Positions 63,823 through 64,000 of a DNA stretch of 64,000 bases are shown here, one piece after another (within the stretch, counting starts at the first letter, position 1; each line of letters begins with the position of its first letter). The translations under genes were made by a program, and so were the position numbers. Source of the DNA: Thiorhodovibrio frisius (lineage in GTDB: Bacteria > Pseudomonadota > Gammaproteobacteria > Chromatiales > Chromatiaceae); assembly GCF_033954835.1 (NCBI RefSeq), contig NZ_CP121471.1, positions 3,466,501-3,530,500 on the forward strand. Reading direction: 5' to 3'. The notes beneath the pieces are model-generated. The model searched no databases. It was not told where the DNA came from and was given only the letters and a program-made list of their open reading frames with translations.

Positions 63823-64000
63823 GAGCACAGTCACCCAGCAGGCAGCAGGGTGGTCAATTGCGGCCACCTTGCCTTCCGATCCTTGGCTGTCTCTGCCGAT
63901 GGTTCTGAATCTTATTTCCTTTCGGTGCCCAGCGCGGCCACTTGCAGACACCCATCCGCGGGGGCGCCATGTATCCATGTTTCTCACAAATGGAGGATTT

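Larger units (their letters stand above)
63223..64000. repeat. 340-bp direct tandem repeats (2 full, 1 cut)
   Basis: Units start at 63223, 63563 and 63903, an exact 340-bp period. The first two are nearly identical. The third diverges slightly in its first 70 bp and runs off the window. Each unit contains a leader stretch, a ribosome binding site and a 51-aa reading frame. A weak trace of a further unit is seen before 63223 (CGGTTCTGAATC). Confidence 0.92.

Overview
The window is GC-rich DNA, probably from a gammaproteobacterium. An F-type conjugation operon and proteobacterial-style housekeeping fragments suggest this; a Chromatiales-like purple sulfur bacterium is a guess from protein style, not a proven assignment. 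Almost everything is accessory DNA: a phosphorothioation defence island, a truncated integrative conjugative element (ICE), and a large, unusual type III CRISPR locus. No rRNA or tRNA gene was recognised.

1-18.2 kb, all on the minus strand: a DNA phosphorothioation locus. SspA (cysteine desulfurase), SspB (DUF4007), SspC (ATPase) and SspD (PAPS-reductase-like) form the sulfur modification module. They are followed by DptF, DptG and DptH, the restriction module that attacks unmodified DNA, and by a phosphorothioation-associated methyltransferase cut by the window edge. Upstream lies an AT-rich two-gene cassette with a possible nuclease and a possible phosphoribosyltransferase-like protein.

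18.2-32.3 kb: an F-type conjugation operon on the minus strand. Its order is DsbC-like, split TraV, TraA pilin, an RRXRR/PLMP-domain protein, TraC, TrbI, TraF peptidase, TrbC-TraW fusion, TraU, TraN. It is accompanied by an AcaB/DUF1845 gene (plus strand), an XRE plus Crp/Fnr regulator pair and a lytic transglycosylase. The right edge carries tyrosine-recombinase remnants that run directly into a 5'-truncated FAD/Fe-S oxidoreductase gene, marking a recombination junction near 32.34 kb. A 3'-truncated oxygenase-like gene and an orphan antitoxin-like gene follow.

36.3-63.1 kb: the most interesting part, a type III-D-like CRISPR locus. A minus-strand operon holds cas2, then a single-chain RNA polymerase of 1712 aa with the bacterial beta and beta' catalytic cores fused, then an acidic unknown protein, then a sigma54-activator-like AAA+ ATPase. 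A separate minus-strand gene encodes a Cas6-RT-Cas1 fusion whose reverse transcriptase domain has lost its catalytic motifs. Divergent from it, a tightly overlapping plus-strand operon encodes a kinase/nucleoside-phosphorylase fusion, an endonuclease/exonuclease/phosphatase-family enzyme, an HD-less Cas10 with GGDD, a Cas7, a Csx10-like protein, a tandem Cas7-Cas7 protein, a Csx19-like protein and a large TIGR03986-like RAMP. A strong terminator separates this operon from an 11-repeat CRISPR array. The array is split by a group II intron (60571-62661) lying in the direction in which I infer the array is transcribed. A degenerate lone copy of the CRISPR repeat sits downstream of the cas1 fusion.

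63.2-64 kb: exact 340-bp tandem repeats, each encoding an identical 51-aa acidic, cysteine-containing peptide; a third copy is cut by the window end.

How the parts may work together (inference): the fused polymerase, the acidic protein and the AAA+ activator could be a dedicated transcription machine for CRISPR array expression or spacer-related RNA synthesis. The phosphorylase fusion and the EEP enzyme could act on nucleotides or second messengers made by Cas10.
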